A DNA stretch of 64,000 nucleotides, from the NCBI GenBank assembly GCA_963921795.1, contig OY997653.1, forward strand, positions 23,236,658 to 23,300,657, written 5' to 3'. The notes beneath the pieces were generated by a model that did not search any database, was not told where the DNA came from, and was given only the letters and a program-made list of their open reading frames with translations. A program made the translations under genes and the position numbers. Below are positions 10,752 through 21,488 of the stretch, in pieces; within the stretch, counting starts at the first letter, position 1; every line of letters begins with the position of its first letter. This stretch comes from Nannobrachium achirus. Taxonomy: Eukaryota > Chordata > Actinopteri > Myctophiformes > Myctophidae.

Positions 10752-12059
10752 GAGGGAGGGAGGGATCGCAGCGCAGGCAGAGAGTAGTATGAATAATACA
10801 CGTTCTGGGGTTAGGGGTGGAAACCCGCCTCTCACAGTGTGTTTCCAAACGAACCATTGAACGTGCAATTGTAAATGCCCGTGCTTTAACTGTGATATGC
10901 GCGAAACCCCGGACATTTGAAGGAATTTATAAAACCCCCCCGGACAGGCCGGACAGCCCCCTAAAAGAGGACATGTCCGGGCAAAAGAGGACGTATGGTC
11001 ACCAGGGGCGGTGACGTTTCAATATTCAAATGGGGGCTCGTTTTTGACCCCGCCCCGCCCCCCCCCCCCTCCCCCCCCGCCCCCCCCCCCCGCCCGCCTG
11101 CCTGCCTGCTCGGCCAGCCGCTTAGACAAAATGATAATGACCATTGCTATGTTTGGCCACTAGAGGGCACTGAAAACCCACAACGCTAATATGTTCCCCA
11201 TTTTCAGCAGTTTTGTGACACTTTGGTATCATGCCAATAAAGCTCCTTTGAATTTAATTGAAAACCAATGAAACAGAGCAGCCTGAATTAAAAATGCAGA
11301 CAGGCCTATACTTGAGTAACTGTAAATGTACAAACGTATTGGTATCAAAATATCCCATTTCATGTCAGCAAAAGAAAAGGCATTTTTTTTTCCATCATTG
11401 AGTACTTTATTTACAGTTTGCCAATAGTACAGTGGTACGATAACGATGTCATAAAATGAATGCACTGTAGGAATTTTTTATGACACACGAGCAATCATGA
11501 CTTTTCAGCAATCAGTGTGTTTCAACATCTTAACACAGTAATTAATGCATGATATTGCACCTACATTAACATGCTACAAGCAGAAACAGACCTTTTTTTC
11601 CCAAGATCTTTGTCTATTTTAATTGTGGAGGAACATGTTTTTTTTTTTTATGTAATATTTTCTGTGTAAAAAGAAAAAGAGAAAAAAAACCCTAATAAAT
11701 ATTGTCAAAAAAAATGTGGATGAAACATCTCTCCCTCCCTGATCGCGGTCTGTCACCTTCACTGTGCCTGCTGCAGTGCTGCTTGGCCATCATGGATCTC
11801 TATAAATGAAAAAATGCTTACTTGAGTAAAAGTCCAAAAGTATTGGTATAACATAAAAAGCCTACAAAAAGGAAAAGCTAGGCTTTAGGTCTATACTGTA
11901 TAGACCTACTGTATATTTGTGTATTTATATTTTTTTGGCACTGTGTTGATAAGTAGTTCCTAATGTTTGGATGAATGGACCATTGTAAGTTCTTTGAGTT
12001 TGCAATATGCTTAGAAAAGTCACTTAAAATTGCAATCCATTATAGAAACGTTAAGCACT

Positions 12060-12475
12060 ACTATTCTTTGTTGTGTTGTGTTTTTTTTTTTTTCAAACTG
12101 TTCTCGACACTCGGCTGTACACAACAGTCCTTTTTATTTTTCTTACTGTCCTGTAACCTTAACTGGGTGACTTAATTTCCCCTTCCCCTTCTTTGTATAT
12201 ACTTACTGATTGTTTAGACTTACTGTTTTCTCTTTTATTATATATTTTTTCTCTCTCATTTTCTTTTCTTTACATATCTACTGCATAGTACTGTGTTCTA
12301 TTCGTCTGTGTCATTCAATGTTATATGATATACTTTAATGGTTTCCTGTTGAAATAAGCTTAGTCTTTTCAGGATCTCATTTTAGTAGACCTTGTACCAG
12401 TGAACTGTACCGTCATGAAACTGTACATTTTCCTATGCAAACTTCTAATAAAGCCTTCAATCAATCAAATAGGCT
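12060..12475 (+). mobile_element. LINE 3' tail fragment
   Basis: The segment containing GTGTTCTATTCGTCTGTG, then TATGCAAACTTCTAATAAA and a TCAATCAAT tail also occurs at 48880-49390 and, reversed, at 63595-63700. Shared 3' ends with short tandem tails are typical of non-LTR retrotransposons. The family was not identified. Confidence 0.4.
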
Positions 12476-12535
12476 TTAGGCTACATCAATTATATGTAAT
12501 TCAAAGGAGCTTTACTGGCATGATAAAATACTATA

Positions 12536-12732
12536 ATGCCTCATTCACATAGGGAGCAGCAAAGCTAAAGTTTAGCTTGCTTGGTCAATGTTATCTCAAT
12601 GGAAACCAGCTTTAAAGCTTTCAAAGCTTTGTTCTGTGTATCTCCTGTATCTTTAAAGCTGGTTTCCATTGAGATAACATTGACCAAGCAAGCAAAACTT
12701 TAGCTTTGCTGCTCCCTATGTGAATGAGGCAT
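12536..12732. mobile_element. Palindromic MITE-like element
   Basis: Arms of about 80 bp, starting ATGCCTCATTCACATAGGGA and ending in the complement at 12732, enclose a loop of about 33 bp. They match with only a few differences. It lies inside the nested hAT. Confidence 0.8.
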
Positions 12733-13204
12733 AAGAACAGTTCAGTTGAGATTTTTTTTTTATTATTTTGGAGGTGGGGGTAGAATACTGTAGAGCTACA
12801 TGGCTACATCACACAGAGTAGACATACAGCCAGGATGTGGAGGCGGGCTATGACGCTGGGTGACGCCCTCGAAAGGGACAAAGCCGACGTGTGATATCGG
12901 CCGAGTGCCAGGAATGCAGTTTGGCCAGTTTGGGGCGAACGACTGAGAATCAATGGGCTCTCATAACAGTACGCTCAAGCACTCACGCGCCCCCTATGTT
13001 CCCGCCGCTGATGGTCACCCTAATCTAGCTGCCAGTCTATGCTGCAAGCGTCAGACTCTATCACACACTTCGTTTTACCAACAGGGGGTGGTGTTGTGCA
13101 GTCTGGTTTATTAACCAGGCTAAGGCTGGTAGCTTCTGGTTGCAATACCCCACAAGGCCACAATGTGGTATATTTTGACTTGAATGCCTGCAATAAAAAG
13201 CCTG

Positions 13205-13206
<2 letters not shown>

Positions 13207-13267
<61 letters not shown>
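13207..13267. repeat. (CA)n microsatellite
   Basis: About 30 CA units just upstream of the LTR retrotransposon. The Cys-Val and His-Thr frames across it are artefacts. Confidence 0.97.
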
Positions 13268-13269
<2 letters not shown>

Positions 13270-13292
13270 TCCAGCTCCCTGTTCTTTGCTAG

Positions 13293-14874
13293 TGTAGCAG
13301 TATGGGCGTCGGTTCCCATTGCCCATCCTCCTCCCCCTTGTTAGCTGCCTGATTGAAACCAGTATTTAAGCAGCATGGTCTTCAGCGGTGAGTTAGATGG
13401 TTGTCTCCTCTCGCTGGTGGGGCACACTGAAGGTGCCCTCCAGCTCGCGCTGGCCTGATGGGCTCCAGCAGCTCCACATTCATTTGCTCAGTAAAGGTAC
13501 GTTCCCAGGTTTTGTAAGTAATACCCTTTGTACATTGCATAGTGAACTTGAACTTGACCGTGACCGTTTGTTGCCTTTTAGCTTTGATGCTACCAGTGCT
13601 CGTCTGAGCTCCTGCACTTCAGTGCGGCGAGTTAAGTGCCACGCACATTAGGTATGTTTATAGTCCTCCCTCTCCGCAGTATAGTTTCGTTTGGTGTCTG
13701 CACCAGACTAAATATGGGCTTTGTTGTATTATTCCAGTTACTAACGTCCTCCCGGGGGCCGCTGCGCAGACGGGACTCTGTGAGTGCCGCTCGCATTAAA
13801 GTGGTAGGTGTGCATCTCTGTTCCTGTTTCTGTGATCTTTATGCAGTATAACTTGTAAATTAATAGGGCCACTTGTTGCCTATTTCAGGGCCTGGCACTG
13901 CTGCTTTGCGACCATAAGGTCACCCGCCATACAGAAACGCAAAGATCTGATGGCTGCACAACTCTTCCTCCACTCCAACGCCGGTCGGACAGGACACGGC
14001 GGCGCTTGTGTGTTTTAGTTCTAGTCTATTGACATCAGTCTGGAGCGATTGTGAATCATTTACTATTGTTTCTTTCTATCCCCAGGCCACGGTGCTGGGG
14101 CCTTACGTTGGGACAGGGACGGCTGCCCAGGGTTGTGGTAATCCCCCCGTTTGGCTGTGTTTGATTTTATAATTTTGTTTATATTTGATTTTGCTGTGAT
14201 TAGTTGGAGAGCCACTTCCCTGGGACGGTCGCCCTGTCCCTATCCCCCTTGCTCCTTACACCTGGCCCATAGATAGTACAAGAACTGTTTTATGGTTGAT
14301 TCGCCTAATGTCACTGTTTCCCTTTTAAATGATTACCAGTTCTATTGTTAAATTATAACTATTAAAATAAATGATGATGATATGATCTACTGACTGAAAT
14401 AACCTGCCTACCGTATTTTCCGGACTATAAGGCGCACTTAAAAGCCTTTAATTTTCTCAAAAAACTACAGTGCGCCTTATAGTCCAGTGCGCCTTATATA
14501 TGGATCATTCATTGACATTGACATTCCCTTTAGCACAGCTCCATCTGTTTGATGCATAACGCAACGGTAGTGTCTATTATGTGCGCCTTATAGTCAGGTG
14601 CGCCTTATATATGAAAACCGTTTGAAAATAGACCATTCATTGACAGTGCGCCTTATAGTCAGGTGCGCCTTATAGTCCAGAAAATACTGTAATCTAAATA
14701 AAGAAGTGTTTTGTACTTTTGTAACACACGTTCTTGCCTGACTTATAAATGTAAAACGAACCTGTGTGCTATGTTGAACCTGAAGTGTTTAATTTAGATA
14801 ATAACTATTTCCGGGGGCGCAACTCCCCCGGTGGCGTTGTCTGGCAATATCTTAAATCATACCACTATGCCACA
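13293..14874 (+). repeat. 5' LTR (with MITE insertion)
   Basis: 1582 bp including a 281-bp insertion (14411-14691). A TATA-like AGTATTTAAGCAGC lies near 13365 and AATAAA at 14366-14371, placed as expected for transcription start and polyadenylation signals. Differs from the 3' LTR at 13516 (T against C). Confidence 0.9.
14411..14689. mobile_element. MITE inside the 5' LTR, TA target
   Basis: The element starts CCGTATTTTCCGGACTATAA and ends with the complement CTTATAGTCCAGAAAATACTG, flanked by TA at 14409-14410 and 14690-14691. The 3' LTR shows the empty site (CCTGCCTAATCTAAA at about 17450). The motif GTGCGCCTTATAGTC recurs several times inside it, so its core is repeat-built. Confidence 0.88.
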
Positions 14875-14876
14875 TT

Positions 14877-14895
14877 TGGCGTTGTCGGCAGGATT
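14877..14895 (+). promoter_or_regulatory. Primer binding site, tRNA-Ser type
   Basis: TGGCGTTGTCGGCAGGATT starts two bases after the 5' LTR. It is complementary to the 3' end (with CCA) of vertebrate tRNA-Ser(AGA-type), from memory at 18 of 19 positions. This sets the strand and the element boundary. Confidence 0.65.
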
Positions 14896-15186
14896 TACTA
14901 ACAAGGCAGAAACGTGTATTCTTTTTTTTCTTTTATTTTTTTAGTTCCCTTATGTTAGATTAGTATTCTTTGGTCTGTTAGTCCAAAAAAAAAAAAAAAG
15001 GAGAAAAAAAAAAGTGGAGAAGAGTTGTTTGTGTATTAACGTTTATTCTGTTCTTTTGAAGCAAAGCAGCAGTTGTCAGTGGAGGAGAGGACCCGTGGGT
15101 CTCCTAGACTGGTTCCCTGGTCTCCGCTGTAGGACCTGGCTCGTGTAAAACTCAATCTGGTTGTAAGTCTTAAAGTCTGTACCACT

Positions 15187-15465
15187 ATGGAGGCTGAGCT
15201 GGTAGCACAGCTCAGGGCAGATTGTTCTTTGAGACAGGAACAGAGAGATGCACAACCAGGTAGTAGTATTGTCTCTGATGTACAGGCAGTGCTTAAAGGA
15301 CAGCAGGAGCAGTTAAAATGGCTGACACAGATGGGCCATTTTGCCAGGGAGTGTAGGTCCCAATGGCGTCCCCCTCCCCCCAGGATAGTTGAGTATTGTA
15401 AAGTTATGTTCACCTCCAAAGGTGCTGAACAGCCAGAGTTGGTGGACTGGCCCAATGGGTTTTAG
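15187..15465 (+). pseudogene. Gag remnant of the LTR element
   Basis: The frame opens MEAELVAQLRADCSL and has a Gln-rich helix-like part. It then runs abruptly into QMGHFARECRSQ, the second half of a CCHC zinc knuckle, with the first two cysteines missing. This suggests an in-frame deletion joining the start of gag to the end of nucleocapsid. The frame stops after 92 codons and no pol sequence follows. Confidence 0.6.
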
Positions 15466-16175
15466 TTTGTCAGCCTGCACACTTCAGGTGTGCTTTCAAT
15501 AAGTTGAGTCTTTTCAGTTTAGTTCACTTCCAAAGGAGCTAAACAGTCCATAATGTCTATTTCAATTTTGTTCACTTCCAGAGGAGCTGAGCAAGTCAGT
15601 ATGTTAAAGTTTGACTGGCCCGTCGGGTTTCAGTTTGTCCGCGCACTTCGGTGTGCTTCCAATAAGTGAGTCTTCAGTGGTGTTCTTCTCCAGAGGAGCT
15701 GAATGCGCCATGTTTTAAAAGGTTCGATGGCTGGCTCGCAATGGGCTTAGTCGGTTCGCTGTGTTCACCTCCAGAGGAGCTGAATGCGCCATGTTTTAAA
15801 TTAAAGGTTTGATGGCTGGCTCGCAATGGGTTTAGTCCGGTTCGCTGTGTTCACCTCCAGAGGAGCTGAATACGTCATGTTTTAAAAGGTTCGATGGCTG
15901 GCTTGTAATGGGTTTAGTCGGTTCGCTGTGTTCACCTCCAGAGGAGCTGAATGCGCCAGGTTTTAAAACTGTTCGATGGCTGGCCTGTTGGGTTTCAGTC
16001 AGTCCGCGCACTTCTGTGTGCTTCCATAAGTGAGTCTTTTTTTTGTTTTGTTCACCTCAAGGAGCTGAGCAAGTCATAATGTTTGACTACAGCCTGTTCA
16101 CTTGTTAACAAGCTGGACAGTTTTTGCCCGTCTCTTCAGGAGCGGTGCAACTGTAGTGGTGTTTGTGTCCTCAAG
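15410..16175. repeat. Degenerate tandem array in the LTR element
   Basis: About eight copies of a unit of roughly 80-130 bp share TTCACCTCCAGAGGAGCTGA, often followed by ATGCGCCATGTTTTAAA and GGCTGGCTCGCAATGGG. They lie between the gag remnant and the purine tract, in place of pol. Confidence 0.75.
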
Positions 16176-16337
16176 AGTTTAAATGTGTCAAACTACGCTG
16201 GCCTGCGGGCTTCAGCTACAACGCACAGTCTGTGTGCCTTATAGATTATATTTGTTGCACCTAGTGAGCCTTATGAAATGTTTGGTATTGCTAGGTGAGT
16301 CATCGTCGGGTCGACGACGCAATTGGGGGGGATGGAT

Positions 16338-17638
16338 TGTAGCAGTATGGGCGTCGGTTCCCATTGCCCATCCTCCTCCCCCTTGTTAGCTGCCTGATTG
16401 AAACCAGTATTTAAGCAGCATGGTCTTCAGCGGTGAGTTAGATGGTTGTCTCCTCTCGCTGGTGGGGCACACTGAAGGTGCCCTCCAGCTCGCGCTGGCC
16501 TGATGGGCTCCAGCAGCTCCACATTCATTTGCTCAGTAAAGGTACGTTCCCAGGTTTTGCAAGTAATACCCTTTGTACATTGCATAGTGAACTTGAACTT
16601 GACCGTGACCGTTTGTTGCCTTTTAGCTTTGATGCTACCAGTGCTCGTCTGAGCTCCTGCACTTCAGTGCGGCGAGTTAAGTGCCACGCACATTAGGTAT
16701 GTTTATAGTCCTCCCTCTCCGCAGTATAGTTTCGTTTGGTGTCTGCACCAGACTAAATATGGGCTTTGTTGTATTATTCCAGTTACTAACGTCCTCCCGG
16801 GGGCCGCTGCGCAGACGGGACTCTGTGAGTGCCGCTCGCATTAAAGTGGTAGGTGTGCATCTCTGTTCCTGTTTCTGTGATCTTTATGCAGTATAACTTG
16901 TAAATTAATAGGGCCACTTGTTGCCTATTTCAGGGCCTGGCACTGCTGCTTTGCGACCATAAGGTCACCCGCCATACAGAAACGCAAAGATCTGATGGCT
17001 GCACAACTCTTCCTCCACTCCAACGCCGGTCGGACAGGACACGGCGGCGCTTGTGTGTTTTAGTTCTAGTCTATTGACATCAGTCTGGAGCGATTGTGAA
17101 TCATTTACTATTGTTTCTTTCTATCCCCAGGCCACGGTGCTGGGGCCTTACGTTGGGACAGGGACGGCTGCCCAGGGTTGTGGTAATCCCCCCGTTTGGC
17201 TGTGTTTGATTTTATAATTTTGTTTATATTTGATTTTGCTGTGATTAGTTGGAGAGCCACTTCCCTGGGACGGTCGCCCTGTCCCTATCCCCCTTGCTCC
17301 TTACACCTGGCCCATAGATAGTACAAGAACTGTTTTATGGTTGATTCGCCTAATGTCACTGTTTCCCTTTTAAATGATTACCAGTTCTATTGTTAAATTA
17401 TAACTATTAAAATAAATGATGATGATATGATCTACTGACTGAAATAACCTGCCTAATCTAAATAAAGAAGTGTTTTGTACTTTTGTAACACACGTTCTTG
17501 CCTGACTTATAAATGTAAAACGAACCTGTGTGCTATGTTGAACCTGAAGTGTTTAATTTAGATAATAACTATTTCCGGGGGCGCAACTCCCCCGGTGGCG
17601 TTGTCTGGCAATATCTTAAATCATACCACTATGCCACA
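16338..17638 (+). repeat. 3' LTR
   Basis: 1301 bp, beginning TGTAGCAG right after a purine-rich tract (TTGGGGGGGATGGAT, 16323-16337) that would prime plus-strand synthesis. It lacks the MITE found in the 5' LTR. Confidence 0.9.
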
Positions 17639-17642
17639 CTAG

Positions 17643-18168
17643 CCTGATTTCAGACTCTACGCTGGAGCTTGAGTCTGACTCTGAAGTTGTCCCTATTCTA
17701 TTTGATTACAAAGGGGAGGGGATTTGAAATTTGAAATTCCCAATCACAAGAGATCTGGTGGGAGGGGTTGTGTTTGACTTGTGTACACAAAACATTCCCC
17801 CCTCCCCCTCCCCTCTACGACAGGCACCAAACAGGTCATTGTCTTTGATGTTTCATTGATTAGAGAGAATCACTAACGAGCTATTCGACACTTGTATGGC
17901 TCAATCAATGACTGCAGTTCGGAGCCCTTTTGAAGTTCAGAGGGAGCAATTAAGAACTCTGGTGAGCCACGCAGCCACCCCTCCCTCCACTGTTTCTGTT
18001 GATTTTCAAAAGTTAGACCCACCCCTCCCCCGTCTTGCATTGATTTAATTGGTCGGTTTGCAAGACACCGACAGAAAGACGCACGTCATATGACACCTCC
18101 AGACCAAGAGAAGCAGTTCACTCAGAGAGTGGGCGGGTCTATTGGCGGGAGCCAGGCAAGTTCTTTGC
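17643..18168. other. Non-coding flank of the LTR element
   Basis: No gene or clear repeat was recognised. The sequence is mixed, with short pyrimidine-rich tracts near 17795-17815 and 17975-18030. Confidence 0.4.
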
Positions 18169-18293
18169 AGGGAGAAAGCCATGAAGGTGCTGAGAGCCAA
18201 AGAGAGAGTCTACTCCATCTCCATGAGACTGCAGGAGGAGACCAGCAAACGCTACAATGAACACAAACCACAGTCTGGCACCAAAGCCTGCAG
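18169..18293 (+). pseudogene. Mitochondrial release-factor-like exon fragment
   Basis: A + frame reads REKAMKVLRAKERVYSISM, then QEETSKRYNEHKPQSGTKA. It resembles the stretch before the RTYNF region of class I mitochondrial release factors (MTRF1L type: AM..LRAKLYS....EEE..KR.NARK.Q.G.KG). An acceptor-like TTCTTTGCAG precedes it at 18157-18166. The key residues past GTKG are missing because a Helitron starts at 18297. It is probably a captured or duplicated gene fragment, not a working gene. Confidence 0.45.
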
Positions 18294-18296
18294 TTA

Positions 18297-19053
<757 letters not shown>

Positions 19054-19096
19054 TAGAGGATACATAGCAAGACTGGATCACTGACAACCAATAGGC

Positions 19097-19487
19097 CAGT
19101 GGTTCTCAAACCTTTTTGTGCCAATTAAGGACCCCCACATTGATATTTGGCCTCTGACCCCCAAATGAAAATGTTTAGTACCAGAGACTCCCAGACGTAC
19201 TGTTTTTTAAATACTCAATTGAACACATTTTACTGGGGACCACCCAGACCTTACTTAGGGTTTAGGGTTAGGGACTAATGAACCTTCGGACGAATGAACC
19301 TTCGGACCAATGCCATGGCACCCTACATAGTATGTGTGTTATGTTATGTTATGTTATGTTTTATTTATTTGTCATGGACATCACAATGAACCAGATGCAT
19401 TGATATAAGTGATTATAGCGCACATGCTAATTCTCATCACCTGTCCACAGGTACAGATGTGTGCCCCTTGTGGGCTGCACGGAACGC
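19097..19487. mobile_element. hAT-type relic, one end (CAGTGGTTCTCAAACC)
   Basis: The left end CAGTGGTTCTCAAACCTTTT is a common hAT terminus and recurs at 48483. The matching right end was not found. The sequence continues through decayed MITE DNA (GGGTTTAGGGTTAGGG, paired CTTCGGAC motifs) into AT-rich DNA before the promoter block. Confidence 0.45.
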
Positions 19488-19652
19488 TGCAGGAGATCCC
19501 TCTGTTCTCTGGGCTGTTTATAGGAGTCAGGGATTTGGTCATATTTGTTTGTTATATTGTGTTTTCTCAATTACTCTTTTCATTTATATTTAATAGGCCG
19601 GCTATTTTTGTCTGTCTGTCTCTTTCTTTTTTTCATTGACAGTTATACACCC

Positions 19653-19739
19653 CCGCCACCAGGAGGCGAAAGTTATTATTATTGTTCCTGGATCGTGTAA
19701 CGCATGCGCATAATTCAGAAGCCACATTGTCCCGGAAGT
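19653..19739 (+). promoter_or_regulatory. Candidate promoter of zinc-finger gene 2
   Basis: An NRF1-like GCATGCGCA (19702-19710) and a perfect ETS site CCGGAAGT (19732-19739) lie about 190-225 bp before the ATG. A CTCF-like CCGCCACCAGGAGGCGA is at 19653-19669. All three recur in the same order before exon 1 of gene 3. NRF1 and ETS pairs are typical of broadly active TATA-less vertebrate promoters. Confidence 0.5.
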
Positions 19740-19927
19740 ACTAATTGCCTGCCTTTGTCATGCACGCGTTTTGTTTTTATGCACAATCTGTGCATAATAC
19801 GTTGGTCAGCGTGGTCATAACTGATAAACTATACATTATAAGTGTATAACCTAACTGTATAATTACATTATAACTAATAACTATATGGTCGTGGTGAGAA
19901 GTGTCATAGAGGAGGTAAACACCCGCC

Positions 19928-20204
19928 ATGGAGTCTGTACGGCTGAAGATTAATGCATACATGACGTCGGTGGGAGAGGAGATATTGTGTGTTTTGGAGA
20001 AAGAGCAGCTGAAGCCTCATGTCAGAGTGTTTGTGTTGGAGCGCCTCACTGCGGCCGCAGCGTGGACGTGCAACCTCTTCCAGGGAGAGATAGTGACGCT
20101 AGAAACTAAACTGGAGAAACAAACCAAAGTGCTGAACATTGATGTTGTCCAAGGGGAGGACATCATAGAGTATATATATAAGGACATCCATCCTAACACT
20201 GCAG
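19928..20204 (+). CDS. Zinc-finger gene 2, exon 1
   Basis: ATG at 19928, in CCGCCATGG (good initiation context), starts MESVRLKINAYMTSVGEEIL and a predicted helical segment rich in Leu, Glu and Lys, ending GEDIIEYIYKDIHPNTA. The donor is GCAG|GTTGGT at 20204/20205, phase 1. Joined to 25990-28457 it gives exactly 915 codons (914 aa plus stop). Similar helical first exons occur in many percomorph C2H2 genes; no KRAB or SCAN box is evident. Its function is unproven; a dimerisation or partner-binding role is possible. The alternative joins to 21336 or 24534 also keep phase. Confidence 0.75.
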
Positions 20205-20222
20205 GTTGGTAAACACATGCTT

Positions 20223-20958
20223 ACTTGACGTGCAAATCCCTAGCCTCCTTCAAAATTGATATGAAAAGTCACTTTCAGGCAGCTGCTACTCGAGACTTGT
20301 AAATAGACTAAGCCCCCATGTGCCCCCCCCCCCTTTTCTCCCCTTTTTATGCTTTTGTTATTGATGTTATCCTATGTAAAGTACTGATGGAATTTAAAAT
20401 CATATTCCATATGGATAAACAGGTTTCCCCAAAATGTAATAAAGTACTCCACACACAAGAAATGATGAATGTCCACACCAGGGAATATGCGTTTTGTGTT
20501 GAAGTTTAGTCAGAGTTCAAATTACTGTACAGTAGTAGAACAGTAGAGCAAAATCACCCATCTTTGCTTCTCTCTGAGTACAAGGCATAATCATTTCACA
20601 TATATAGTTGAATGTGTACAGCATAAAATACATTAGTCACATTATGATTGGACAGAGTTAAACATAACACAGTGGGCATCATTTGTTTTCGTGTTGTTGG
20701 CCCCAGTCGTAAGGGCAGATAGTATGTTTGGCATTTTGTTATCCTGTGTCCTGTACATAATGACCTGATTGGCATCTCTCAGTGGTCATTCTCCTGCGTT
20801 AGTTAGTTGTTCAAAACATCATGACATTGACACTGAAAATGGTATCTATACCATGTTAAACAACAATAACATATTTTACTATCAAGTACTATGTTCTGTC
20901 CGTCTGTCTTTCAATGTAAATGAGCTACATACAATAAATAAATAAATAAAAAAAAATC
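20223..20958 (+). mobile_element. LINE 3' fragment in intron 1
   Basis: The start reads SLASFKIDMKSHFQAAATRDL then a stop, resembling the C-terminal end of a non-LTR retrotransposon ORF2. A CTATGTAAAG region, a TGTTCTGTCCGTCTGTCTTTC segment (split across 20893-20912) and a tail of AATAAATAAATAAATAAAAA follow. This layout recurs near 48880-49390. Absent from the corresponding place after exon 1 of gene 3. Confidence 0.45.
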
Positions 20959-21087
20959 TTCCAGAAGCTTGGCAAATGAAAAATATTTTGCATCAACAAC
21001 ATACAGTAGTTGTTTTGCGGTGGAACTCAACATAAAACTAGAATAAATACAGAATCCTAGCTCATTCTAGAAAAAAACTTGCATAAT

Positions 21088-21300
21088 GGCAAATGGTGCA
21101 TTTATATAGCGCTTTTATCCAAAGCGCTTCACAATGTGCATTACATTCACCCATTCAAACACACATTCATACACCGGTGACGGTGGAAACCATGCAGGGC
21201 ACCAACCTGTTCACTGGGAGCAACTCGGGTTCAGTGTCTTGCCCAAGGACACTTCGACATATAGACAGGAGGAGCCGGGATTTGAACCACCGACCTATGC
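21088..21300 (-). mobile_element. tRNA-derived SINE (V-SINE-like)
   Basis: On the minus strand it starts with a B-box-like GGTTCAAATCCCGG, runs through AAGTGTCCTTGGGCAAGACA, and ends in AAGCGCTTTGGATAAAAGCG then CTATATAAATGCACCATTT. This layout is typical of a widespread fish SINE group. A shorter copy is at 61047-61190. Confidence 0.6.
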
Positions 21301-21335
21301 ATGAAAGTAATACTGGTTGTAACTTTTTTTCTTAG

Positions 21336-21483
21336 ACTTCCTACATGTCCCTTTGCGTGAAGAGGTGGTTTCCCCTCGACAGCAGGATAGGAGCCCCAGT
21401 CTGGACCAGGAGGAACCGCAACCTCCAGAGATTGAAGAGGAACAGGAGGAGCTACTCCAAGACCCCAAAAAATCTGGTGGTGG
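21336..21483 (+). CDS. Zinc-finger gene exon 2, copy b
   Basis: An acceptor TTTCTTAG at 21328-21335 precedes an open frame DFLHVPLREEVVSPRQQ, where the first Leu-His pair reads Leu-His or Tyr-Met depending on the copy (here the codons give FLHV-like FLHM). The acidic PPEIEEEQEELL stretch follows. The 148-nt exon ends at TCTGGTGGTGG with a GTAACC donor at 21484, phase 2. It follows exon 1 of gene 2 in phase. The flanking intron is interrupted by an insertion at 21489-21912. It is a duplicate of the exons at 1420 and 24534; use in mRNA is unknown. Confidence 0.5.
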
Positions 21484-21488
21484 GTAAC

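Larger units (their letters stand above)
11003..13010. mobile_element. Nested hAT element, 2008 bp
   Basis: It begins CAGGGGCGG and ends CCGCCGCTG. The 8-bp duplication ATGGTCAC at 10995-11002 and 13011-13018 is itself part of the right terminus of the outer hAT. Inside are a poly-C tract (11050-11095), a LINE-like 3' tail (about 12060-12470) and a palindrome (12536-12732). No transposase is encoded. Confidence 0.75.
9839..13022. mobile_element. Outer hAT element, interrupted by a second hAT
   Basis: The left end TAGGGTGACCATATTC and right end (inward) TAGGGTGACCAT are flanked by the 8-bp duplication ATCTAGCT at 9831-9838 and 13023-13030. Without the nested element at 11003-13010 and its target copy it would be about 1.17 kb. 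A 116-bp element with the same termini lies at 32634-32749. Its left half is filled by (CACG)n and (TA)n tracts and a foldback. Confidence 0.8.
13293..17638 (+). mobile_element. Young non-autonomous LTR retrotransposon
   Basis: Two direct LTRs (13293-14874 and 16338-17638) begin TGTAGCAG and end GCCACA. The 4-bp duplication CTAG lies at 13289-13292 and 17639-17642. The primer site is at 14877, and a purine-rich tract ends at 16337. The internal region is only 1463 bp and keeps a gag fragment but no protease, reverse transcriptase or integrase. The LTRs differ by one visible substitution plus a MITE in the left one. It must have moved using proteins from a relative. The superfamily is unclear; the 4-bp duplication and gag-type half knuckle fit Ty3-like or ERV-like elements. 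Confidence 0.9.

Noticed and set aside
10995..11189. Proline-rich small protein
   Set aside because: Comes from a poly-C tract inside a hAT element.
13020..13344. Cys-Val and His-Thr frames over CA runs (also at 18257, 37880, 40004, 43201 and 45421)
   Set aside because: Artefacts of (CA)n microsatellites.
13397..13851. Small frames at 13397 and 13636, repeated at 16442 and 16681
   Set aside because: They lie in the two LTRs, have no recognisable domain, and are explained as LTR sequence.
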